Positions 49,293 to 57,097 of a DNA stretch of 64,000 nucleotides are shown in pieces (the stretch's first letter is position 1; each line of letters begins with the position of its first letter). Below the pieces are notes generated by a model. The model did no database searches. It saw nothing but the letters and a program-made list of their open reading frames with translations, and was not told the DNA's origin. Source of the stretch: VFMC01 sp046331225 (GTDB lineage: Bacteria > Actinomycetota > Acidimicrobiia > Acidimicrobiales > Ilumatobacteraceae); contig JAXLRF010000002.1 in assembly GCA_046331225.1 (NCBI GenBank), positions 496,001-560,000 on the forward strand, given 5' to 3'. The position numbers were made by a program, and so were the translations under genes.

Positions 49293-50372
49293 TCAGGCGA
49301 GCGCCATCCCGTTGCCGAGGAGCTCGACGCTGCAGTCCATGCCGGCGTGCACGCAGTTGTCGAACCACACCTGCATCACGGCGGGGTCCCAACCGTTCCA
49401 CCAGTCGCCGTGGCCCGAGTAGCCCGCAGGACCGTCGTACATGTCGCTCGACAGGCGCCAGTTGTCGTTGCCGCCCGACGGCACCGGCCAGTACACGTTG
49501 AACGTCACCTGCGGCAGCGCCACCGGGTGGCTCGCCGGGCAGCCGTTGTCGGAGTACGCCATGTGGCTCTTGTGATCGGCCGAATCGAGGTTGATGCCGT
49601 CCCAGCACTGCGGGAACGACACGATCATCTTCACCCACTGGCCGGGCTCGCACTGCTGCATCTCGGCGGTGTACGAGGTGCCGTTGCCGGCCGAGTCGTA
49701 CGCACAGCTCCACGACGTGGGCCGCAGCCACACCGGCAGGTTGCTCGAGCCCGTGGCCTTGGCGTCGCCGGCGATCATGCGGAGCCCTTCGGGCATCATG
49801 TTGGTCTCGCCGGGCTGCACACCCGTGTAGCCGCTCTTGTAGTACGTGATCACGTAGTCCGGGATGATCGGCGTGCCGTTCGACGAGTCGATCATGCTCG
49901 GCACCCAGTACCCGCTGCGGTTGGCGGTGCCGCCCGTGCAGGTCGAGTCGCCCGAGTAACGGATCGAGTCGTTGGTGCTGTTCGCGTTGACCCCGGTGTT
50001 GCCGAAGAACGTGTGCAGGTGCGACGCGCCGGGACGACCGGGCGCCACCAGCGGGTCGTCGGCCGCCATGTGCGAGTAGTAGCAGAACGTGCGGAACGCG
50101 CCGACGCCGTCGATCCACGACGGGCTCGACCGGGCGTACTCGATCTTGGCGCCCGACGCGGCGTTCACGTTGAGCGCCCCCGGGACCTGCGAGACGAACA
50201 GGCCCGAGCCGCCCGCCGGCGACGCGGTCGCACCGACGCCGGCGCTGCCGGTCGCGGTCCCCGTGCCCTGTTTGGTGTTCCCGGCTTGCTGGGTAGGAGT
50301 AGGAACGCTGCAGGCCGTGACCAACAGCAGACCGACCAACCCGGCGAACGCCAGAGATTTCTTGGATGTCAT
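49293..50372 (-). CDS. DUF1996-domain lipoprotein
   Basis: A 359-aa exported protein. The lipobox LLVTAC lies near residue 21, followed by a Gly/Ser/Thr-rich linker and the DUF1996 domain: FRTFCYYSHMAADDPLVAPGRPGASHLHTFFGNT, YWVPSMID, SFPQCWDGINLDSADHKSHMAY. The His/Asp pattern could bind a metal. The family occurs in fungi and actinobacteria as secreted proteins of unknown role. GGAGG lies 4 nt before the ATG. Upstream is a sigma-28-like promoter, unusual for such a protein. Confidence 0.82.
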   Translation of the reverse strand: MTSKKSLAFAGLVGLLLVTACSVPTPTQQAGNTKQGTGTATGSAGVGATASPAGGSGLFVSQVPGALNVNAASGAKIEYARSSPSWIDGVGAFRTFCYYSHMAADDPLVAPGRPGASHLHTFFGNTGVNANSTNDSIRYSGDSTCTGGTANRSGYWVPSMIDSSNGTPIIPDYVITYYKSGYTGVQPGETNMMPEGLRMIAGDAKATGSSNLPVWLRPTSWSCAYDSAGNGTSYTAEMQQCEPGQWVKMIVSFPQCWDGINLDSADHKSHMAYSDNGCPASHPVALPQVTFNVYWPVPSGGNDNWRLSSDMYDGPAGYSGHGDWWNGWDPAVMQVWFDNCVHAGMDCSVELLGNGMALA

Positions 50373-50403
50373 GGATCCTCCGACTGATGTCGCCCGCGTA
50401 CGT

Positions 50404-50425
50404 GTGCCGAGAGAGATATCGGCAC
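50404..50425 (-). promoter_or_regulatory. 7-bp stem-loop in the DUF1996 leader region
   Basis: GTGCCGA (50404-50410), 8-nt loop, TCGGCAC (50419-50425). It overlaps the -10 element of the sigma-28-like promoter, so it may be an operator or simply part of that promoter. Confidence 0.4.
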
Positions 50426-50443
50426 GGGTTCCGCCGTACTTGA
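50416..50443 (-). promoter_or_regulatory. sigma-28/FliA-like promoter (TCAAG-N15-GCCGATAT)
   Basis: On the minus strand TCAAG (50443-50439) and GCCGATAT (50423-50416) are separated by 15 nt, the form of flagellar/motility sigma-factor promoters (sigma-D consensus TAAA-N15-GCCGATAT). The start site would lie about 35 nt before the ATG of the DUF1996 lipoprotein. Confidence 0.55.
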
Positions 50444-50571
50444 ACCCATCCGCGAGAAAACCTTAACAGAACCGCAAAGGTTCGCGAGGGGTTCGATGCC
50501 GCCGAACGCCCGGAAATTGGGCGTTTCTTGGATCAGCGCGCGCCGGTGCAGGGTCGAGATGACGAAACAGT

Positions 50572-50577
50572 TACTGT
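50572..50577 (+). promoter_or_regulatory. -10 box (TACTGT) of the acyl-CoA ligase gene
   Basis: TACTGT lies 8 nt before the ATG at 50586; leaderless layout. The rest of 50373-50585 holds the divergent DUF1996 promoter. Confidence 0.4.
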
Positions 50578-50585
50578 CCGTGGTG

Positions 50586-52331
50586 ATGAGCGCCTCGTCC
50601 GCAGCCGAACCGTCAGGAACCCGTCAAGACGATCGCGCGGTGCGCGAAGCACCGCGCGCGGAGGGCGCCGGATCAGGCCATGCTCGCCCGATCCGCGGCG
50701 GATCGGACGCCCCGTTCGGGTGGAATCTCGCCGAGATCTGGGAACACCACGCCGACCGCTTCCCCGACGCCGTCGCCCAGGTGTGCGGCGAGCGTTCGGT
50801 CACCTGGCGCGAGTTCGATCGCCGGGCCGACGGCGTCGCCGCCACCTTGCTCGCAGCCGGCGCCGGCCACCAGGACAAGGTGGCGCACTACCTGTACAAC
50901 TGCCCCGAGTACCTCGAGAGCATGTTCGGTCTGTTCAAGGCCGCGCTCGTGCCGGTCAACACCAACTACCGCTACAGCGACGACGAGCTCGTCTACCTGT
51001 GGGACAACGCCGATGCCGTCGCGGTGATCTTCCACGGCACCTTCACCGAGCGCTGCGACCAGCTGCGCACACGGGTACCGAAGGTGCACACCTGGATCTG
51101 GGTCGACGACGGCAGCACTCCCTGCCCCGACTGGGCCGTCCCCTACGAGACCGCGGCCGCAGCGGCCGCCGGCCGCACGGTCCCGCCGTGGGGTCGCTCG
51201 CCCGACGACCTCTACATCCTCTACACCGGCGGCACCACCGGCATGCCCAAGGGTGTCATGTGGCGCCAGGACGACATGATCGCCAGCCTCGACGCCCCGT
51301 CGAAGCGGCCGCTGCCGGCCACGCCCGGGTGGAGCGACCTCGACGAGCGCGTCGCCAAGCCCGGGCCGCGCAACCTGCCGGCCGCGCCGCTGATGCACGG
51401 CACCGGCGCGTTCAACGCGATGTGGAACCTCGCCCTCGCCGGTTCGGTCGTCACGCTCGAGGGCCGCCACTTCGACCCGATCGAACTGCTCGACGCGATC
51501 CAGCACCACCGCGTCAACTCGATCTCGATCGTCGGCGACGCGTTCGCCAAGCCGATCCTGCGCGCGCTCGACGCCGAGCCCGACCGCTGGGACATCTCGT
51601 CGCTGCGGGTCATCGTGTCGAGCGGCGTCATGTGGGCCACCGAGACCAAGCGCGGACTGCTGCGCCACAACCCGAGGCTCATCATGATCGACAGCCTCGG
51701 CTCGAGCGAGGCGATCGGCATGGCGAGCAACACCACCACCGCCGAGTCCGCCGACGCCCCGGCCAAGACCGCCACCTTCTCGCTCGGCCCCAACACCAAG
51801 GTGCTCACCGAGGACGGTCGCGAGGTGCAACCCGGCAGCGGCGAGCGCGGTCGAGTCGCCCTGCGCGGCCGCACTCCCATCGGCTACTACAAGGACGAGG
51901 CCAAGTCGGCGGCGACGTTCGTGCTCGTCGACGGCGTGCGATGGAGCATCCCCGGCGACTGGGCCGAGGTGGCGGCCGACGGCACCCTGATCCTGTACGG
52001 GCGCGGCAGTCAGTGCATCAACACGGGTGGCGAGAAGGTCTTCCCCGAAGAGGTCGAAGAGGTGCTGAAGCAGCACCCCACCGTGGCCGACGCAGCCGTC
52101 GTGGGCGTCCCCGACGAACGCTTCGGCCAGGCGATCACCGCGCTCGTCGAACCCCACGCGGGCGACGCAGTCGACGAGGCCGCGCTCATCGCCCACGTCA
52201 AGGAGCACCTCGCCCACTACAAGGCGCCCAAGCGCGTGCTGCCGATCAGCACGGTGGGCCGCGCCGCCAACGGCAAGCTCGACTACAAGCGCCTCACGAG
52301 CGTCGCGCTCGACGAACTCGGCCTGGCCTGA
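50586..52331 (+). CDS. acyl-CoA synthetase (FadD19-like ANL ligase)
   Basis: About 581 aa from the ATG next to the -10 box. P-loop YTGGTTGMPKG followed by VMWRQDD is the mark of the FadD17/19 group. Other motifs are the SLGSSEA A5-like block, IPGDWAEV, GRGSQCINTGGEKVFPEEVE and the catalytic Lys in ANGKLDYKRL. It makes acyl-CoA from a fatty or steroid side-chain acid. An in-frame start 27 nt upstream is also possible. Confidence 0.86.
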   Translation: MSASSAAEPSGTRQDDRAVREAPRAEGAGSGHARPIRGGSDAPFGWNLAEIWEHHADRFPDAVAQVCGERSVTWREFDRRADGVAATLLAAGAGHQDKVAHYLYNCPEYLESMFGLFKAALVPVNTNYRYSDDELVYLWDNADAVAVIFHGTFTERCDQLRTRVPKVHTWIWVDDGSTPCPDWAVPYETAAAAAAGRTVPPWGRSPDDLYILYTGGTTGMPKGVMWRQDDMIASLDAPSKRPLPATPGWSDLDERVAKPGPRNLPAAPLMHGTGAFNAMWNLALAGSVVTLEGRHFDPIELLDAIQHHRVNSISIVGDAFAKPILRALDAEPDRWDISSLRVIVSSGVMWATETKRGLLRHNPRLIMIDSLGSSEAIGMASNTTTAESADAPAKTATFSLGPNTKVLTEDGREVQPGSGERGRVALRGRTPIGYYKDEAKSAATFVLVDGVRWSIPGDWAEVAADGTLILYGRGSQCINTGGEKVFPEEVEEVLKQHPTVADAAVVGVPDERFGQAITALVEPHAGDAVDEAALIAHVKEHLAHYKAPKRVLPISTVGRAANGKLDYKRLTSVALDELGLA

Positions 52332-52334
52332 GGC

Positions 52335-52931
52335 TCATCCCCGGCGCGCGCACTCGTCGCGCACCCAGCAGCCCTCGAGGTGGTCGTTCACCAGGCCCAT
52401 CGCCTGCATGAACGCATACACGGTGGTGGGGCCGACGAAGCTCCACCCTCGCTTCTTCAGGTCCTTCGACATCGCGGTCGACTCCGGCGTGGTCGCCGGG
52501 ATGAACGGCGGTTGCTCGGTGCGCGTCGGCGTGTCGGTGCGGTAGCGCTGCACGTACTGCAGCAGGCTGCCCTCGGCCTCGCGCAGCTCGAGGCATCGCT
52601 GCGCGTTGTTGATCGTCGACTCGATCTTGCCGCGGTGGCGCACGATGCCCGCGTCGGCGAGCAGGCGTTGCACGTCGCCGTCGTCGTAGGCCGCGATGCG
52701 TGCCGCGTCGAAGCCGTCGAACGCGGCGCGGAAGTTGTCACGTTTGCGCAGGATCGTCAGCCACGACAGACCCGACTGGAACCCTTCGAGGCACAGCTTC
52801 TCGAACAGCCGCGTGTCGTCGGTGACCTGCCGACCCCACTCGTGGTCGTGGTAGTGCGTGTACAACGGATCGTCGCCGCACCACCAGCAGCGAGTGGTGC
52901 CGTCGGAGCCGGTGCGCAGGTACGAGTCCAT
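52335..52931 (-). CDS. tag: 3-methyladenine DNA glycosylase I
   Basis: A 198-aa HhH-type glycosylase. The zinc ligands are in CWWCGDDPLYTHYHDHEWG at the N-terminus and HLEGCWVRDEC at the C-terminus. The catalytic core has FEKLCLEGFQSGLSWLTILRKRDNFRAAFDGFD and WSFVGPTTVYAFMQAMG. It excises 3-methyladenine from alkylated DNA. The stop is 3 bp from the stop of the convergent ligase gene. Confidence 0.92.
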   Translation of the reverse strand: MDSYLRTGSDGTTRCWWCGDDPLYTHYHDHEWGRQVTDDTRLFEKLCLEGFQSGLSWLTILRKRDNFRAAFDGFDAARIAAYDDGDVQRLLADAGIVRHRGKIESTINNAQRCLELREAEGSLLQYVQRYRTDTPTRTEQPPFIPATTPESTAMSKDLKKRGWSFVGPTTVYAFMQAMGLVNDHLEGCWVRDECARRG

Positions 52932-52994
52932 CGGCTCAGTCTGGCAGCGGGGTGCGACGGTCGACCCGACGTGGGCCGAGCGATCGGGTCCGGA

Positions 52995-53678
52995 TCAGGC
53001 GAAGCCGCCCGCGACGGCGACGGCGCGGTACTCGTCGGCGGGCAGGCACGCCTCGGCGGCGGCGCGGAACATCTCGAAGATCTCCGGCGGCGCGCCCTGG
53101 TACATGCCGCCGAGCATGTCGAGCCGCTCGGCGAAGTTCATCGACGGCACCATGTACTTGATGAAGATGCACATCTCGGGCGGCGGCACGCTCGTGCGGA
53201 TCTGGACGGTCACCGCCTCGAGCTGCTCGTTCGACATGGCCGCCTGCAGCGCCGGCATCACCTGCAGCTCCTCGAAGCGCAGGTGCGCGAGGTACATCGC
53301 GGTGAAGTCCGCGAGCGCGAGGTGGAACGCCAGCACGGCGGCCCAGCGCTCGTCAGGAGACGTGGTGAGCAGCGCCTCGGCCTGCGCGTGGAGCGCCGCG
53401 ATCGCGGCATCGGCCTCGACGTGCGCCGCCTCGAGCTGCTCGCGCAGCTGCGGGGCGTACGCCTGCACGTGCACGTCGCAGAAGTCGTCCTCGTGACCGT
53501 GGTGGCCGAGCAGGACGAGCTCGACGTCACGCCACTCCTGCACCAGCCGCTCGACCTCGTCGGCGTGCGCCGCCTCGGTGGCACCCGCCATCGTCGTCAC
53601 CGATGCCAATGCGAAGCGCATCGCCTTGTGGATCTCGCGGTACACGTCCCACGGGGTTCCCTCGGGTGCTGCACCCAT
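52995..53678 (-). CDS. hemerythrin-like helical protein
   Basis: A 227-aa all-helical protein. HKAMRFALASVTTMAG, LLGHHGHEDDFCDVHV and LAHLRFEELQVMPALQ carry the H/HxxxE/H-xxxE spacing of hemerythrin-type diiron or related proteins. The site is less canonical than in the protein at 3233. Its role may be O2, NO or ROS sensing, or it may be a metal-free relative. GAGGAG lies about 12 nt before the ATG. Single gene; the 72 bp upstream show no gene. Confidence 0.65.
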   Translation of the reverse strand: MGAAPEGTPWDVYREIHKAMRFALASVTTMAGATEAAHADEVERLVQEWRDVELVLLGHHGHEDDFCDVHVQAYAPQLREQLEAAHVEADAAIAALHAQAEALLTTSPDERWAAVLAFHLALADFTAMYLAHLRFEELQVMPALQAAMSNEQLEAVTVQIRTSVPPPEMCIFIKYMVPSMNFAERLDMLGGMYQGAPPEIFEMFRAAAEACLPADEYRAVAVAGGFA

Positions 53679-53750
53679 CTCGTCGTCTCCTCGCCGCCCG
53701 TCACCGGCCCCACGCCGATGATCACGAGTGGCAGAAGCTAGACGATCGAC

Positions 53751-55331
53751 TCAACGCCCCGGCTGGTAGACACCGAAAACTTCACGAAGCGCGTCGCTGA
53801 CCTCGCCCAGGGTCGCGTCGGCACGCAGCGCTTCCTTCATCGGGTACAGCAGGTTCTGCGTCCCGCGAGCGGCATCGGCGACGTCCCGCAGCCGGGCCTT
53901 CACGAGCTCGTGATCGCGGTTGGCCTTGTACGCCGCGAGCGACTCACGCTGGCCGCGCTCGAGACTCGGGTCGATCGGGAAGACCTCGGGCTCGGGCTCG
54001 TGGTCGACCGTGAACTTGTTGACGCCGACGATCACGCGCTCGTCGTCGTCGATCGACTTGGCGTACTCGTAGGCCGCCTGTTCGATCTCGTCCTGCTGGA
54101 AGCCCGCGAGGATGCCCTCGACCGCGCCACCCATCTCGTCGATCCGGTCGAGGTACTCCCACACCCGACGCTCGATCTCGTCGGTGAGCGTCTCGACGAA
54201 GTAGCTGCCGGCCAACGGGTCGGGCGTGTCGGCGATGCCGCTCTCGTAGCCGATGATCTGCTGCGTGCGCAGGGCGATGCGGGCCGCCCGCTCGGTGGGC
54301 AGGCTGAGCGCCTCGTCGAAGCCGTTGGTGTGCAGGCTCTGCGTGCCGCCCATCACCGCGGCCATGCTCTGCACGGCCACGCGGACGATGTTGTTCTCGG
54401 GCTGCTGCGCCGTGAGCGTGCTGCCACCCACCTGCGTGTGGAAGCGGAGCAGCTTGCTCGATTCCTTCTGCGCCTTGAACCGCTCGGTCATGAGCTTGTA
54501 CCAGATGCGCCGCGAAGCCCGGAACTTCGCGACCTCTTCGAAGAAGTTGTTGTGAGCGTTCCAGAAGAAGCTGAGGCGTGGGGCGAACGCGTCGACGTCG
54601 AGGCCCGCAGCGATGGCTGCCTCGACGTAGGCGATGCCGTTGGCGATGGTGAACGCGATCTCCTGCACGGCCGTGCTGCCGGCCTCGCGGATGTGGTAGC
54701 CGGAGATGCTGATCGTGTTCCACTTCGGGACGTGCTGCGCGCAGTACTCGAAGATGTTCGTGATGATCCGCATCGACGGCTTCGGCGGGTACACGTAGGT
54801 GCCGCGGGCGATGTACTCCTTCAGCAGGTCGTTCTGGATCGTGCCGCTGATCGCGCTGGCGGGCACGCCCTGCTCCTCGGCGACCAGCTCGTACATCAGC
54901 AGCAGGATCGCCGCCGTGGAGTTGATCGTCATGCTCGTGCTGACCTTGTCGAGCGGCAGGCCGCCGAGCAGCGTGCGCATGTCCTGCATGGACGAGATGG
55001 CGACGCCGACCTTGCCGACCTCGCCCTCGGCACGCGGGTGGTCGCTGTCGTAGCCCATCTGCGTCGGCAGGTCGAACGCGCAGCTGAGGCCGGTCTGGCC
55101 CGCCTGCAGGAGGAACTTGAACCGCTCGTTCGTGCTGGCCGCCGTGCCGAAGCCGGCGTACTGGCGCATCGTCCAGAGCTTGCCCCGGTACATCGTCGGG
55201 TACACGCCGCGGGTGTACGGCGGCTTGCCCGGCTCGCCCAGCTGCACGGCCGGGTCCCAGCCCGCCAGGTCGGAGGCGTCGTACAACGCCTTCACCTCGA
55301 TGCCGCTGTCGGTTCGCTTCTCGTCGCTCAC
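53751..55331 (-). CDS. B12-dependent acyl-CoA mutase, large (catalytic) subunit
   Basis: A 526-aa protein homologous to the catalytic barrel of methylmalonyl-CoA mutase: YPTMYRGKLWTMRQYAGFG, TGLSCAFDLPTQMGYDSDHP, GTIQNDLLKEY, SISGYHIREAG, APRLSFFW and GGTQSLHTNGFDEAL. It ends before any cobalamin-binding domain, so a separate small subunit elsewhere must bind B12, as in archaeal MCM and isobutyryl-CoA mutase. Substrate might be methylmalonyl-, isobutyryl- or ethylmalonyl-CoA. The FDLPTQ segment resembles the FDMPT of IcmA more than the FDLATHRG of MCM. GTG start chosen. Confidence 0.85.
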   Translation of the reverse strand: MSDEKRTDSGIEVKALYDASDLAGWDPAVQLGEPGKPPYTRGVYPTMYRGKLWTMRQYAGFGTAASTNERFKFLLQAGQTGLSCAFDLPTQMGYDSDHPRAEGEVGKVGVAISSMQDMRTLLGGLPLDKVSTSMTINSTAAILLLMYELVAEEQGVPASAISGTIQNDLLKEYIARGTYVYPPKPSMRIITNIFEYCAQHVPKWNTISISGYHIREAGSTAVQEIAFTIANGIAYVEAAIAAGLDVDAFAPRLSFFWNAHNNFFEEVAKFRASRRIWYKLMTERFKAQKESSKLLRFHTQVGGSTLTAQQPENNIVRVAVQSMAAVMGGTQSLHTNGFDEALSLPTERAARIALRTQQIIGYESGIADTPDPLAGSYFVETLTDEIERRVWEYLDRIDEMGGAVEGILAGFQQDEIEQAAYEYAKSIDDDERVIVGVNKFTVDHEPEPEVFPIDPSLERGQRESLAAYKANRDHELVKARLRDVADAARGTQNLLYPMKEALRADATLGEVSDALREVFGVYQPGR

Positions 55332-55408
55332 GGTCCCGAGCGTAGAAGGCGGGCCTTCTGCACACCTACCCGGCGCGCGACCGTCGACGACGAATGTGAC
55401 CCACCCCC

Positions 55409-56974
55409 GTGCGCGGGCGTGTCGCGCTCGGGACGATCGACGGTGTGGGACTGGCACGAGTGGGGGTCGTGGGAGTGGTTCGGTCGGCGCGTGCGCGCTG
55501 GGTGGGCCTCGGTGCGGTGGTCGCGACGGTGTGCAGCGGTGGCCTGCTCACCGCGTCGGCCTCGGCACCGGTCGGTGGATCGGTCTACGTCCCGATCACC
55601 CCGTGCCGACTGATCGACACGCGGCCGGCCCCGGACACGGTCGGCCCGCGCTCGACGCCGATCGGCTCGTCGGAGATCCACGTCGTGCAGGTGACCGGCA
55701 GCAACGGCAACTGCGTCATCCCCGCCGATGCATCGGCCGTCACGATGAACGTGGTCGCGATCAACCCGACCATGTCGAGCTATCTCACCGTGTACCCGGC
55801 CGGCTCGACCCGACCGATCGCGTCGAGCCTCAACTGGACGGCCCGTCAGGCTCCGACGCCGAACGCGGTGACCGTGAAGCTGGGGACCAGCGGCCGGATC
55901 GGGTTCTACAACCTGGCCGGCGGCGTCGACGTCGCCGCGGACGTGGTCGGCTACTTCGTGCCGACCGACGGTGGCGGGACGGGACCCACCGGACCCGCCG
56001 GCGCCACCGGACCGGCCGGACCCACCGGACCCACCGGACCCACCGGACCCACCGGCGCCACCGGCGCCACCGGACCCACCGGACCCACCGGACCTGCGGG
56101 CCGGCCAGGGCCGTCGACCGTGCCCTGCGCCATCTCGCAACGATGGGATCTCGCCGAGTGCCGCACGACCGTGCTGATGCACATGGCCGACTCACGAGCG
56201 ATCGTCTTCGACGGCACCTACCTCTGGGCGGCACGGACGGACCACGCCGTGGTGTGGGAGAACCCGGACGACGGCAACGACGCCGGACGCATCGACCTGT
56301 TCGAGGACCCGATCGACATCGCCTTCGACGGGCAGCGTGTGTGGATCGCCAACCAGGTCGACGGCATCGCGTCGATCGACGTGGGCTCGCACGCGATCAC
56401 CCGCACCCCGGTGGTGTCGAGCGGCACCCGCGGCGTCGCGTTCGACGGCGAGTCGGTGTGGGCCTCCGACGTGGGTGGCACCATCGACCGCTTCCACCCC
56501 GCCGACGCGTCCCTCGTGCAGCGCGTGAATGTGGGCGGCGGCCCCACCCGGCTCGCCTTCGACGGCCGCTACCTGTGGTTCATCGACCCGGTCCTCGACG
56601 TCCTCGGCCGGATCGACCCCACCGACGCGTCGGTGCAGACCTGGTCGACCACCGGCGGCCACGCGGTCGACCTCGCCGTCGACGGGGCCAACGTCTTCGT
56701 CCTCGACGACGTCACCTCCCAGATCGAGTGGTTCACCCGGACCGGGACGAGCATGGGCACCTTCGACACCGTGACCGGGGGGACGTCGATCGCCACCGAC
56801 GGCGCGGCGATCTGGGTCGGCTCGCCGTCGGCCTCGTACCTCGCACGGGGCCAGCGCGGCTCGAACTCGTACAGCCAGATCCCGATCGACCACCCGGCGA
56901 TCTCGGTGTACTTCGACGGCCGCTCGCTCTGGTACACCGACGCCTCCGGGTTCACCGTCCGGCTCCCGCGCTGA
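55409..56974 (+). CDS. secreted protein: export module, collagen-like stretch, beta-propeller
   Basis: About 521 aa from a GTG. A signal peptide (VGLGAVVATVCSGGLLTASASA) is followed by one copy of the module seen in the M4 protease (CRLIDTRP, VTMNVV, YLTVYPAG, SSLNW, PNAVTV, DVVGYF), a 45-residue collagen-like Gly-X-Y stretch, then a domain of six to seven repeats with the strand FDG-x-x-(L/V)W, typical of YVTN/NHL-type beta-propellers. It may be a cell-surface or matrix adhesin. The start is uncertain because several GTGs are in frame. Upstream is the divergent mutase. Confidence 0.78.
   Translation: MRGRVALGTIDGVGLARVGVVGVVRSARARWVGLGAVVATVCSGGLLTASASAPVGGSVYVPITPCRLIDTRPAPDTVGPRSTPIGSSEIHVVQVTGSNGNCVIPADASAVTMNVVAINPTMSSYLTVYPAGSTRPIASSLNWTARQAPTPNAVTVKLGTSGRIGFYNLAGGVDVAADVVGYFVPTDGGGTGPTGPAGATGPAGPTGPTGPTGPTGATGATGPTGPTGPAGRPGPSTVPCAISQRWDLAECRTTVLMHMADSRAIVFDGTYLWAARTDHAVVWENPDDGNDAGRIDLFEDPIDIAFDGQRVWIANQVDGIASIDVGSHAITRTPVVSSGTRGVAFDGESVWASDVGGTIDRFHPADASLVQRVNVGGGPTRLAFDGRYLWFIDPVLDVLGRIDPTDASVQTWSTTGGHAVDLAVDGANVFVLDDVTSQIEWFTRTGTSMGTFDTVTGGTSIATDGAAIWVGSPSASYLARGQRGSNSYSQIPIDHPAISVYFDGRSLWYTDASGFTVRLPR
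55982..56116 (+). repeat. collagen-like Gly-X-Y repeat (15 triplets)
   Basis: The 45 residues are fifteen GXY triplets, chiefly GPT, GAT and GPA, ending GRP-GPS. The DNA is a 9-bp periodic run of GGACCCACC with variants, prone to slippage, so copy number may differ between strains. Confidence 0.85.
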
Positions 56975-57054
56975 CCGCCCACGTCGGGCCGAAGCCCCCA
57001 CGTGCGCGGACACGAAGGGACCAAGGGCTCACGGTGCACACCGACGGGTCGTCG

Positions 57055-57060
57055 TAGGCT
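57055..57060 (+). promoter_or_regulatory. -10 box (TAGGCT) of the AAE transporter locus
   Basis: TAGGCT lies 7 nt before a GTG at 57068 that opens a nine-codon ORF; the transcript would begin with that GTG. Confidence 0.4.
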
Positions 57061-57067
57061 CGTCCAC

Positions 57068-57097
57068 GTGAGCGAATGCGATCGGCGTCACGCATGA
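57068..57097 (+). CDS. nine-codon leaderless mini-ORF coupled to the transporter
   Basis: GTG then VSECDRRHA and a TGA that overlaps the transporter ATG at 57094 (ATGA). Because it begins at the expected transcription start, ribosomes would load on it and reinitiate on the transporter. No function in the peptide is suggested. Confidence 0.35.
   Translation: MSECDRRHA

Noticed and set aside
55982..56116. CRISPR-like or satellite repeat
   Set aside because: The 9-bp periodic run is in frame and encodes a Gly-X-Y collagen-like stretch; there are no spacers.
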